NCBI GenBank assembly: GCA_020426425.1
Contig: JAGQQB010000008.1
Span: 1-22,128, forward strand
DNA from: Planctomycetaceae bacterium
GTDB taxonomy: Bacteria; Planctomycetota; Planctomycetia; Planctomycetales; Planctomycetaceae
Length of the DNA: 22,128 nt
Direction: 5' to 3'
Positions 15,339-22,128 of the stretch are shown here, one piece after another. Below the pieces are notes generated by a model. The model saw only the letters and a program-made list of their open reading frames with translations. It had not been told where the DNA came from and did not search any database. Position numbers and translations under genes: made by a program. Position 1 is the first letter of the stretch. Each line of letters starts with the position of its first letter.

Positions 15339-16100
15339 CTAGGCGGCATAAGGCAACACGAACCGCAGAATGACCACGAACTGGCCAACCGTGGCAAAGA
15401 GCACCATGACGTGCCAGACCCCGTGAAACCAGGTTGCCTTGTGATCGTTGCACAGAAACCAGGTCGCCGTGGTTAACGTCGCGGCACTGGTCAACAGCAG
15501 GCCCAGTCCAAACGCCCCCAGGGCAGGGGCACTCTGCAGCAGGCTTAGGCCGGGGAACCAGCCGACGACCACGTAATACCAGACAGGGACCAGTTCGCGT
15601 TTCTTAACGAACAGCTTCATCCCCACACCAACCAGGGCGAGCGCCCAGGTGATCGCCAACAACGACATACCGACCGGATTGCGATTCAGCACAACCATGA
15701 AAGGAGTCGAGGAGGCCGCGATGAACAAGAAGATGCTTACCTGATCCAGCGTGCGATACAGATGTCGCTGACGATCCGGAAACTCCGCATGTGACAGGGT
15801 GGAAAACCCATAGACCGCCATCTGCGACAGACCGTACGCCAGGCAGGCGAGTTGCACCCAGATATCGGTCAACTGCCAACTCGCCCAACAGGCCGCGACC
15901 GCCGCAATCACACTGACTCCAAACCCGACCAGATGCGTACGGAAATTCAACGCCTCATCTGTCGCCGAATACGCTGATTCCTCGGGCGTCGGAGGGATAT
16001 CGTCGACGAAGTCGTCTGGATGAATTACGCGCAGTTTCGGCGCGGACTCTTGTTCAGAGGACTCGACAGGAGAAAACGCCGGTGAAGGCAATGCACTCAT
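15339..16100 (-). CDS. Hemolysin III / PAQR family integral membrane protein
   Basis: A 253-residue protein from ATG 16100 (GTG 16112 is in frame too). Residues ~1-50 are a polar, acidic, Pro-rich extension. The family part starts near TDEALNFRTHLVGFG and contains seven predicted membrane helices (~57-75, 82-100, 118-137, 143-160, 172-188, 194-214, 226-247). The zinc-site residues of PAQR proteins are in place: Ser100 and His104 in FSTLSHAEF, Asp119 in RTLDQVSIFLFIAA, and His226 and His230 in FHGVWHVMVL. The family includes bacterial YqfA/HlyIII and eukaryotic adiponectin receptors; ceramidase-like or lipid-sensing hydrolase roles are known for the latter. The hemolysin label is historical and toxin function should not be assumed. 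It has its own candidate promoter. Confidence 0.88.
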   Translation of the reverse strand: MSALPSPAFSPVESSEQESAPKLRVIHPDDFVDDIPPTPEESAYSATDEALNFRTHLVGFGVSVIAAVAACWASWQLTDIWVQLACLAYGLSQMAVYGFSTLSHAEFPDRQRHLYRTLDQVSIFLFIAASSTPFMVVLNRNPVGMSLLAITWALALVGVGMKLFVKKRELVPVWYYVVVGWFPGLSLLQSAPALGAFGLGLLLTSAATLTTATWFLCNDHKATWFHGVWHVMVLFATVGQFVVILRFVLPYAA

Positions 16101-16152
16101 CAGGACAATCACATCTCAAAGCGGGCAATCAAAAATACGCAGGCGCGGCGTG

Positions 16153-16182
16153 CGTATAGCCCGGATGCGACGAAAGGGTCAA
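16153..16182 (-). promoter_or_regulatory. Candidate sigma70-type promoter of the hemolysin III gene
   Basis: On the minus strand TTGACC (plus 16177-16182, five of six) is followed after 18 bases by TATACG (16153-16158, four of six). Transcription would start near 16146, leaving a leader of about 45 bases. Confidence 0.38.
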
Positions 16183-16232
16183 TCCGAATTCAGAATATGG
16201 AAATCCGCCTGCAAGAGCATTGCCCGGGTGTA

Positions 16233-17921
16233 TCACTGCCCCGGCTTTGGAATTCGCCTGACAAACAACGTTACAAATGGGCGATCGACGCTGACGCTCG
16301 CCGAAATCCCGGCCTTGCGCACGTGCAATTTGCCCCGGATCGCGTCGTGTTCTTCGGCGGAAAGTGCTGATTGCAGAACTTCAGCAGCCTGTTGAGTCCG
16401 TGGGGCGACAGCGGCGATCGGTAACCATGGCTTGGCATGCCATTCGATGTCCACCAGTGGCACCGACTGCAGTGACGTGTCGCCCCGCTCCAGCAATGGC
16501 TCGCACAATTCGTCCACCTGGTTGCCACCAATCATGACCCACAACGCGTCCTGAGTCGCACCGGTCAGCAGGATGGCACCAGGACCATACAGATACTCGT
16601 CCACTTTCCGCAGCGGATTCCCCCGCACTCGATGAAATGCGGCGCCTCGAATCGTGGTGAAATCGACATCCACCGAATGAACCCTGGGCGACTTGGTCGC
16701 CTCCTGCAGAATGAGCGGCAGTGCCTGTGCGAGTTCATTTCCTTCTTCCAGTCGAACGCCCGCCAACAGCGCAAGATGCCCATCGGCCGGCACGAATTGG
16801 ACACACAACTCCTCGGTTCGCTCGCCAACCGTCGCGGCGAATGTGTCGAACATACCCAGCACTTGTTGTTGGACATCTTGTGGCAGCGAGACGAGATCAT
16901 TGGTGACCTTGGCGCGCCCCAACTCCACGCCACGCAGTAGGAGTTCGGTGAGTCGTGCAGGCAGGCTGATGGCGGCATTCGCTCTCAACGCGGCTCCCGG
17001 TGCCGTCGCACGAGGCAACTGAACCGATTGGGGAGCGAGTGATGGCAAGAACGCCGCCAGTCGCCCATCAGATCGAACGCTCCAATCCGCTTCCACTTCC
17101 AGGCCATGCACGCCACCAGCAGTCGTCGGCAGGAGGTTCCCTCGGAACTGCACCTGCGTCGTTTCGGTGAGTACCAGCTCCAAGCCTTGCTCCATCATTG
17201 CCTGGAGATCGAGACGCAGTTGGTACTGGGCATCGGACTCCTCGTCGCGACGCTGACGGTCGCGCTGCGCGTCCTGGTGCAGCTTGTCGAGCGCCTGTTG
17301 ACGCCGGACCGGAGAGAGTCGATCGAACCGGATGGTGAATGTCAAATCGGGCAGCGCGGCGACATCAACGCTGTCAGTGGCTGATGTCGTCAGCCCCACC
17401 AGGGACTGGTTCTCGGAAACGATGACCCATTGTTGCTGATCGGCGTTCGTCTGCACGATTGCAAACAACTCGCGTTCGTTTCGACGCGCGATGCGGTATC
17501 GATCCTGCGTGTCTTTCGACCAGGACCAGCCAAGTCGATCCGTCGTCAACTGCAATTCGGCGAGATCGGTCAGCGGAAAACAGACACGCACCTGTGGGGG
17601 AGTCTCTGGCGTTCCACTCGCGGCAGGTTCCGCGTCAAGGAAGACTTCCAGGGAAACCGCACGCCGTCGGTCGATGCCTTGAAGCTGATTGCCAATCTCC
17701 AGAATTCGATCGATGAACACCGAAATTCCGGGACGGTCCGCATCTTGGGCAAGATCGCGGATGTCATTCAGCACCCGTTGCAGTCCCGTGAGCCGAATCG
17801 TTGCGATCGGCTGCGGTGGTGACTCATCCAATCGGGCAGAATCGTCAGCCGCGACTAAGACTGCGGAAGCGGTCAGCAGCAGACTTACGCCCATTGCCCA
17901 ACAGCATAACTTCAGGTTCAT
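16233..17921 (-). CDS. Large exported protein of unknown function
   Basis: A 562-residue protein from ATG 17921; the frame continues upstream to a weaker start, but only this ATG puts a signal peptide (residues ~1-25, ending VLVAADD) at the N-terminus. The rest is soluble and mostly alternating strands and helices, with no membrane segment. Stretches include IATIRLTGLQRVLNDIRDLAQ (~40-60) and a charged, probably coiled-coil helix LHQDAQRDRQRRDEESDAQYQ (in the middle, ~215-240). Three parts look like internally similar evaluation units (VEV/FxLPL, VQLPRA, VDIEWHAKPWLPI), suggesting a repeated fold. It recalls planctomycete secreted proteins of a DUF3352-like type, which I cannot confirm. An AGGACAGGACA sequence lies eight bases before the start. 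It follows the HTH/B12-like regulator by 120 bp on the same strand. Confidence 0.7.
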   Translation of the reverse strand: MNLKLCCWAMGVSLLLTASAVLVAADDSARLDESPPQPIATIRLTGLQRVLNDIRDLAQDADRPGISVFIDRILEIGNQLQGIDRRRAVSLEVFLDAEPAASGTPETPPQVRVCFPLTDLAELQLTTDRLGWSWSKDTQDRYRIARRNERELFAIVQTNADQQQWVIVSENQSLVGLTTSATDSVDVAALPDLTFTIRFDRLSPVRRQQALDKLHQDAQRDRQRRDEESDAQYQLRLDLQAMMEQGLELVLTETTQVQFRGNLLPTTAGGVHGLEVEADWSVRSDGRLAAFLPSLAPQSVQLPRATAPGAALRANAAISLPARLTELLLRGVELGRAKVTNDLVSLPQDVQQQVLGMFDTFAATVGERTEELCVQFVPADGHLALLAGVRLEEGNELAQALPLILQEATKSPRVHSVDVDFTTIRGAAFHRVRGNPLRKVDEYLYGPGAILLTGATQDALWVMIGGNQVDELCEPLLERGDTSLQSVPLVDIEWHAKPWLPIAAVAPRTQQAAEVLQSALSAEEHDAIRGKLHVRKAGISASVSVDRPFVTLFVRRIPKPGQ

Positions 17922-18041
17922 GGCCGTCTTGTCCTGTCCTTCACAGAGCGATGTTGAAATCAGGACGATCACTCACCCGACACAGCACATGGCATCGCCC
18001 CTGCTGAGAATACCTTCGCAACGCTGACGCGGTTTCCAGAA

Positions 18042-18926
18042 TCAACCCGCATTCGCTGATCGCATGGGGTGCAACGTCCTCGCGAAGCTGGCGAGATGCT
18101 CGAAGGTGTCGCAGAACGCGGAGTAGTGGATCTGTCGCCGCACATCCTCCGTGAGCGCCTTACCACCGACTGCCAAAGCGACCCCGTTGTCCTGGGTCAA
18201 CTCCCATAAATCGGCGAACTGCTCGTAGAACGAGTCGAGGTCACGAATCGATGAAATGCTGAGCCAGAAGAGTCGCGGACAGGTGTCGCAAAGCGCTGCT
18301 CGCAAAGTCGAAAACGGCAGCATATTCCCCAGGGATGCCGCACGCCAACCAAGGTCGCGCAGGACCAGTTCCACCATCGACGACGCCAGCGTGTAAGGAT
18401 CACCATCAAGCGTCCCTCCTACAGCAATCGGTGCCTCGGACGGGAGTTCTGGCAACGCTCGGCGAACTTCATGCATCACGCGATGACACAACTCGCACGA
18501 CCGCCGTTCTTGATACACGGCCAGATCGCCGCAGCCCCACCGATTCCCGATTTCCGCAAAGGCCGAGGCCAGAACCTCATCGCAAATGCGGCTCATCGCG
18601 TGGTCAGCCAGATACAGATTGAGCACAATCTGCACGCACAATGCTTCGTCACCGCCAATCAGCGCCTCCAGGAACCGTTCGCGTTCACCCGCCAGCTTCC
18701 GATCAGCCCCTCCTGTGGTCGCTGGAGGGAGTCCCAAGATCTCTGGATCCACAATCGGATGGCCCGTTCTCCGCAGATACGCCAAGACCCCATTCACTGC
18801 CAGACGACGATGCCCCCCTGCCGTCTTGATCGCCGGGATCAATCCCTGATCGCACCAGCGCTTCAGCGACGATTCACTCACGCCAATCGCCTGAGCCACC
18901 TGCTTCGGGGAGACCAAGTCCTTCAC
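18042..18926 (-). CDS. MerR-type HTH regulator with cobalamin-binding-like domain lacking the ligand histidine
   Basis: A 294-residue protein. I chose GTG 18926, preceded by GGAG at ten bases; a TTG at 18995 would add 23 residues of no clear fold. Residues ~4-52 are a MerR/excisionase winged HTH: SPKQVAQAIGVSESSLKRW followed by AGGHRRLAV. Residues ~85-160 match the four-helix B12-binding-2 cap and ~166-290 a Rossmann-like B12-binding domain (PIAVGGTLDGDPYTLA, LSISS, LAVGGKAL). This is the CarH/LitR architecture, in which adenosylcobalamin acts as a light sensor. However the cap motif Wx9EH reads W130-x9-E140-R141, and the lower-ligand motif GExHxxG reads GDPYTLA with Tyr178 in place of His and Ala181 in place of Gly. 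B12 binding in the usual mode is thus doubtful. Target genes are unknown; the neighbour downstream encodes an exported protein. Confidence 0.82.
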   Translation of the reverse strand: MKDLVSPKQVAQAIGVSESSLKRWCDQGLIPAIKTAGGHRRLAVNGVLAYLRRTGHPIVDPEILGLPPATTGGADRKLAGERERFLEALIGGDEALCVQIVLNLYLADHAMSRICDEVLASAFAEIGNRWGCGDLAVYQERRSCELCHRVMHEVRRALPELPSEAPIAVGGTLDGDPYTLASSMVELVLRDLGWRAASLGNMLPFSTLRAALCDTCPRLFWLSISSIRDLDSFYEQFADLWELTQDNGVALAVGGKALTEDVRRQIHYSAFCDTFEHLASFARTLHPMRSANAG

Positions 18927-19353
18927 GAATCCATTACTCCAGAACGTCGGCCAATCAACAAATTCCAAGCGTATACCAGACAACAGGCCGATCAACTGTC
19001 CAAACGCAGCTGGATTCTAGGATCTCCAAGCGATTGTCCAACAGCAACTGCGGGAACGGCGAATGGAGTCGAGCGCCACCGGGCCGAAATCGTGATCAGG
19101 CATGGCGGAAGTGGGGGCCGTAGATAATGACTGAGTAGTGCTTTACGGAATCTGACATCACAACATGGGTGCTTGCCGGAACGTCGAACGCGCGACCGCC
19201 TCACCCCAACGTGAGCATCCTCAGGATCGGAAGGAACCTGACGATTGATCCCACCACCACCAAAATGCTGGTTGCCCACCCCCGTGACCGATGGTAAATT
19301 ACATGAGCGCCATCTGATGCGTCCCGCCTTCCACGCCCCACCCGATCAGAATC
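18927..19353. other. Divergent region between the B12-like regulator and the DUF1501 gene
   Basis: A 427-bp stretch without a credible gene; frames on both strands look like chance. It contains a promoter candidate for the plus-strand gene at 19272-19300. No tRNA or strong hairpin was seen. As the divergent partner of an HTH gene, it may hold an autoregulatory site. Confidence 0.4.
19272..19300 (+). promoter_or_regulatory. Candidate promoter of the DUF1501 gene
   Basis: TTGCCC (19272-19277, four of six) and TAAATT (19295-19300, four of six) with a 17-base spacer, about 53 bases before ATG 19354. The match is moderate. Confidence 0.33.
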
Positions 19354-20691
19354 ATGCTTTCCATCACGGGAAAAACCGCCCCCCTGTGTGACGGACTCTC
19401 GCGCCGCGATCTCCTCAAGATAGGTGCGTTAACCGTCGGTGGGCTCTCCTTGCCCGATCTCCTCCGTGCAGAGCAGGCGGCTGGCATCCGAAATTCGCGG
19501 AAGGCAGTCATCATGATCTACATGTGCGGTGCCCCCTCGCACCAGGACATGTACGACCTGAAGATGGACGCCCCCTCCGAAATTCGGGGTGAGTTCCGGC
19601 CGATCGAAACGAATGTCCCTGGCATCGAAATCTGTGAGCACATGCCGCGGCTGGCCAAGATCATGGACAAGTGCATTCCCCTGCGGTCGGTAGTCGGTTC
19701 GCCAAATGGATCGCACGATTCGTTCATCTGTTACACCGGTCGTACCACCGTGAATCAACCGCCAGGTGGTTGGCCCTCGTTCGGATCGGTCGTATCGGAA
19801 GTGCTCGGGCAGAAAAACAAAGCGGTGCCGCCATTCGTAGGATTGTCACCCGATGCCGGACACCCTCCCTATGGATCACCCGGCCTGCCGGGTTTTCTGG
19901 GTGTCGGCAACGCCGCGTTTCGCCCTTCGGGACCATCACGCGATGACATGGTGCTCAAGGAGATCAGTGCTGATCGTTTGCAGAGCCGCAAACAACTATT
20001 GACCAGCTTCGATTCCCTGCGCCGCGACATCGATGCTTCGGGCACGCTGGAAGGGATGGATGCGATCGCTCAGCAGGCGTTCGACATTCTCACTTCGAGC
20101 GCGCTCGCAGAAGCACTCGACATCTCCCGCGAGCCGGCCGAAGTCCGTGAACGATACGGGCAGGGGGATCCCAAGAACTACGGCGATGGAGCACCCCGCA
20201 ACTTAGAACACTTCCTGATGGCCCGGCGGCTCGTTGAAGCCGGCGCCCGGGTCGTGACGCTCAACTTCGGTCGCTGGGACTTCCACAGCAATAACTTTGG
20301 GGGGCTGCGGGAAACGCATCTGCCACAGTTTGATCAGGGACTCAGCGCCCTGATCGAAGACCTGCATCAGCGCGGCATGGCTGATGATGTCGCCGTCATT
20401 GCCTGGGGAGAGTTCGGGCGCACCCCACGCATCAACCCTGATGGCGGACGCGATCACTGGCCGCAGGTGGGCGGCGGGCTGCTCGCCGGAGGAGGCTTCC
20501 CAACCGGACAGGTCATCGGCGCGACCGATCGACTCGGCGGTGAAGCAACCGACCGACCGGTCCACTTCGGCGAAGTGCTGGCGTCACTCTACCGACACAT
20601 CGGCATCGACTCCGAGGGAGTCAAACTGCAAGACCTCGCCGGTCGCCCGCAATACGTGATCGAGCATCCCCCCATGCCTGAATTGGCCTAA
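19354..20691 (+). CDS. DUF1501 family protein with Tat signal
   Basis: A 445-residue protein from ATG 19354. The N-terminus carries LSRRDLLKIGALTVGGLSL (~15-33), a twin-arginine signal, so the protein should be exported folded. The body has the DUF1501 landmarks: VIMIYMCGAPSHQDMYDLK (~52-70), CEHMPRLAKIMDK, PNGSHDS, RRLVEAGARVVTLNFGRWDFH (~290-311), VIAWGEFGRTPRIN followed by GGRDHWP (~347-370). The fold is related to the alkaline phosphatase/sulfatase superfamily, and the Asp and His in these motifs resemble its metal ligands. In planctomycetes DUF1501 genes are very numerous and commonly follow a DUF1549/DUF1553 gene with a cytochrome-like domain; no such partner is present here, so this is a solitary copy. 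A hydrolytic function is plausible but unproven. Confidence 0.9.
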   Translation: MLSITGKTAPLCDGLSRRDLLKIGALTVGGLSLPDLLRAEQAAGIRNSRKAVIMIYMCGAPSHQDMYDLKMDAPSEIRGEFRPIETNVPGIEICEHMPRLAKIMDKCIPLRSVVGSPNGSHDSFICYTGRTTVNQPPGGWPSFGSVVSEVLGQKNKAVPPFVGLSPDAGHPPYGSPGLPGFLGVGNAAFRPSGPSRDDMVLKEISADRLQSRKQLLTSFDSLRRDIDASGTLEGMDAIAQQAFDILTSSALAEALDISREPAEVRERYGQGDPKNYGDGAPRNLEHFLMARRLVEAGARVVTLNFGRWDFHSNNFGGLRETHLPQFDQGLSALIEDLHQRGMADDVAVIAWGEFGRTPRINPDGGRDHWPQVGGGLLAGGGFPTGQVIGATDRLGGEATDRPVHFGEVLASLYRHIGIDSEGVKLQDLAGRPQYVIEHPPMPELA

Positions 20692-20702
20692 GGATGTACC
20701 TG

Positions 20703-20716
20703 GCCACCATCGTGGC
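20703..20716 (+). terminator. Weak stem-loop after the DUF1501 gene
   Basis: GCCAC-CATC-GTGGC, five pairs, starts 12 bases after the DUF1501 stop codon. No T-run follows, so termination is uncertain. Confidence 0.25.
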
Positions 20717-20817
20717 GGATATCGCTACGTTCCTGCACCGGGGATGGCGGACAGATCCCGTAGAACCTCGCACTTTCTCGCACGATGGCCGTGTGTCCGC
20801 ACTAACGTAGTGGTCGC

Positions 20818-20844
20818 GGCCAATTCACGACAATTGTGAAGGCC
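20818..20844. repeat. Bulged inverted repeat in the convergent spacer
   Basis: GGCC-aa-TTCAC and GTGAA-GGCC enclose a seven-base loop: nine pairs with a two-base bulge. It lies between the DUF1501 and CBS genes, which run toward each other. It may be part of a termination structure for either strand. Confidence 0.3.
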
Positions 20845-20925
20845 AGCCGCCTCCAGATTCCCAAAGAGACGGCTAGCCACGCAATGGACCCGTTCCACAG
20901 CAGCGGTTGATTGCCGGGCTGGTCG

Positions 20926-20945
20926 CCGTCGTGGCAAAACGACGG
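20926..20945 (-). terminator. Stem-loop directly after the CBS gene
   Basis: CCGTCGT and ACGACGG form seven perfect pairs around a six-base loop (20933-20938), 11 bases after the CBS stop codon on the minus strand. It has the place of a terminator but no T-run follows, so it could instead protect the 3' end. Confidence 0.4.
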
Positions 20946-20956
20946 TGCGATGCCCT

Positions 20957-21430
20957 CTACCCCACCGTCAATTCTGAGCGTTCGTGAATCAAGCTCAGGT
21001 ACAGAAACGTCGACTCTTGCGGCTGTTCCAGTTCCATCAACTTGTGGGCCGCCTGCAACACATCCCGGCGACTGATCAATCCGATCACTTTGCCATTCTT
21101 AAGTACGGGCAACCGGCGGTACTGGGTTTCCTGTAGAATCTGGGCGATCGTCAGCAGGTCGGTATCCGCTGAAACGGTCACCGCATCACTATCGATGAAC
21201 GGCTCAATCCGATTCGTTGGCGTGCCATGATTCATCGCGTCCATCAGCAATTTGATCGACGTTCGCTCAGTGAACACTCCAAGATAACGCCCCGCCCGAT
21301 CCACGACCGGTGCTCCAGAAATCTTGTGCTTGATGAACAAGCCAATCACATCGAATAGATCCTGGTCTGGGGTGACGGATATGACCTTGGTGGTCATGAT
21401 GTCTTGAGCTGTCAGTGCGTTTTTGGGCAT
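20957..21430 (-). CDS. Protein with two CBS domains
   Basis: A 157-residue protein. The frame extends to 21559, but ATG 21430 is preceded by a strong GGAGGT Shine-Dalgarno at eight bases and fits the family start. The first CBS domain (~8-65) reads TAQDIMTTKVISVTPDQDL...ISGAPVVDRAGRYLGVFTERTSI; the second (~75-140) reads DSDAVTVSADTDLLTIAQIL...RRLPVLKNGKVIGLISRRDVL. A pair of CBS motifs forms a Bateman module, which binds adenine nucleotides or S-adenosyl compounds and senses energy or metabolite state. No catalytic domain is attached, so it likely acts on a partner or as a free sensor. An inverted repeat lies 59 bases upstream in the divergent region shared with the lipoprotein gene. Confidence 0.93.
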   Translation of the reverse strand: MPKNALTAQDIMTTKVISVTPDQDLFDVIGLFIKHKISGAPVVDRAGRYLGVFTERTSIKLLMDAMNHGTPTNRIEPFIDSDAVTVSADTDLLTIAQILQETQYRRLPVLKNGKVIGLISRRDVLQAAHKLMELEQPQESTFLYLSLIHERSELTVG

Positions 21431-21438
21431 GGGTCTTG

Positions 21439-21444
21439 ACCTCC
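21439..21444 (-). promoter_or_regulatory. Strong Shine-Dalgarno of the CBS gene
   Basis: The minus strand reads GGAGGT eight bases before ATG 21430. This decides the start, since the upstream extension of the frame lacks such a site. Confidence 0.75.
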
Positions 21445-21488
21445 AAGATTGAGCGATGTGACCAACGTGAATTCTGCAGAAGGCAGGC

Positions 21489-21511
21489 GATCCTGTTCTG
21501 AAGTCAGGATC
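21489..21511. repeat. Inverted repeat upstream of the CBS gene
   Basis: GATCCTG and CAGGATC, seven perfect pairs with a nine-base spacer. A 13-bp palindrome TCTATC-A-GATAGA follows at 21527-21539. Together they may be operators or a leader structure. Confidence 0.35.
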
Positions 21512-21593
21512 CATCGAAGCGTCCACTCTATCAGATAGATCAGCAAAGTTCGATGCCACTTTTGGGAATCGGCAGTTTTCGCTGAAGCTCGCT

Positions 21594-21610
21594 CCGAGAT
21601 GGCATCTCGG
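21594..21610. repeat. Perfect hairpin in the CBS / lipoprotein divergent region
   Basis: CCGAGAT-GGC-ATCTCGG: seven perfect pairs and a three-base loop, 86 bases before the lipoprotein ATG, followed by GTTTACT on the plus strand. It may sit in the lipoprotein leader or be an operator. Confidence 0.4.
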
Positions 21611-21696
21611 GTTTACTCACCTACCCCTCTTCCCGATAAGCCCCGACCAACGGCCCTGTCGGGTCGTGCCTGTCTATTTCCCTGGTGGAGTCGGCA

Positions 21697-21969
21697 ATGG
21701 TCCGCCCCTTCCTTGTTGCCACAATTCTCTGTCTGTCGGTCGGCTGCACAAGCCTGCAGCATGGTACGCAGTCGATGTGGTCCGCCTTGCGACCGACGTC
21801 AACTCCCGGTCCTGGTGACAAGAAGGGGGACCCCTGGGTCCAAAGCGCCGGCAGTATGGCACGCACCGAACTCCCCAGGGAGGAAGTGAACGATCCGCTC
21901 AAGCTCCGCAATGTCTTCATGTCCGAGACCGCCCGGGACATCGAACGCAATCTCGGCGTCGGCGACTGA
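21697..21969 (+). CDS. Small lipoprotein of unknown function
   Basis: A 90-residue protein. ATG 21697 is preceded by GGTGGAG at six bases, which supports it over GTG 21685. Residues 1-16 are a hydrophobic signal ending in the lipobox LSVGC, so Cys17 should be lipidated and the protein anchored to a membrane on the outside of the cytoplasm. The mature part is short and polar: SMWSALRPTSTPGPGDKKGDPWV, then ELPREEVNDPLKLRNVFMSETARDIERNLGVGD. The C-terminal segment looks helical and conserved in style, with the DIERNLG ending. I do not recognise a named family. It diverges from the CBS gene. Real-gene status is supported by the lipobox, the ribosome binding site and the even composition. Confidence 0.8.
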   Translation: MVRPFLVATILCLSVGCTSLQHGTQSMWSALRPTSTPGPGDKKGDPWVQSAGSMARTELPREEVNDPLKLRNVFMSETARDIERNLGVGD

Positions 21970-22015
21970 GGCCATTACGCCCGCCCGCCGTGCCCGTTAC
22001 CTGGATCTTCCGCAC

Positions 22016-22128
22016 TCAATCTTCGACCGCCGATCTCCAACACTCTCGCTGATGCATCTGACAGATGCGGATCGCCCCCAACGCTGCCAGCGTCGCAGGC
22101 GTCAATCTGACGACACCGCTTCCGCATC
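22016..22128 (-). CDS. Possible 3' end of a minus-strand gene, unknown product
   Basis: From the window edge to a TGA at 22016-22018 one minus-strand frame reads GSGVVRLTPATLAALGAIRI followed by CQMHQRECWRSAVED. The alternation of small, hydrophobic and polar residues looks like a real protein end. A second open frame on the same strand, with an Asp/Gly/Arg-rich product, runs to 21978 and cannot be excluded. The DNA also carries the palindromic repeat at 22081-22103 and a GCATCT/AGATGC hairpin at 22054-22068, so it may instead be noncoding. Confidence 0.3.
   Translation of the reverse strand, partial: CGSGVVRLTPATLAALGAIRICQMHQRECWRSAVED

Noticed and set aside
15339..16100. Toxin (hemolysin) interpretation
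   Set aside because: The family name is historical; zinc-site residues and seven helices fit the PAQR group, not a pore-forming toxin.

Overview
The window looks like chromosomal DNA of a planctomycete. The basis is gene content: an export-signal sulfatase beside a formylglycine-generating enzyme (FGE), a Tat-signal DUF1501 protein, a large secreted protein of unknown family, a short lipoprotein, a MerR-type HTH protein fused to a cobalamin-binding-like region, and a mix of housekeeping genes that are not arranged in classical operons. The DNA is GC-rich by eye, several starts are GTG, and Shine-Dalgarno sequences are clear for only some genes. The genus cannot be told from the sequence alone.

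Left part (1-4664): a membrane diguanylate cyclase, cut by the window edge, lies downstream of csrA on the minus strand. A divergent FHA-domain gene follows, then proA and leuB on the minus strand with a structured 314-bp spacer between them. Middle part (5187-10668, plus strand): an exported FGE-type enzyme with both active-site cysteines overlaps the start of an exported sulfatase (TGATG), followed by tilS and hflX. A convergent minus-strand block (10761-18926) holds a secreted alpha/beta hydrolase with an FN3-like tail, a CCA-adding/poly(A) polymerase-type nucleotidyltransferase, xerC with a small gene directly upstream, a hemolysin III/PAQR membrane protein, a 562-aa exported protein, and an HTH plus B12-domain-like regulator. 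Right part (19354-22128): a DUF1501 protein, a convergent two-CBS-domain protein, a divergent small lipoprotein, and possibly the end of another minus-strand gene.

Functional links that can be argued: the FGE and sulfatase form an enzyme-substrate pair; csrA and the diguanylate cyclase may be co-transcribed, and csrA carries two GGA motifs at its own ribosome binding site; tilS and the CCA-type enzyme act on tRNA, and hflX on ribosomes. I saw no rRNA, tRNA, CRISPR array, insertion sequence or phage gene. The most unusual items are the cobalamin-domain regulator whose usual B12-ligand histidine position is a tyrosine, and the translationally coupled exported FGE-sulfatase pair. I do not see a clear multi-gene system of a new kind.
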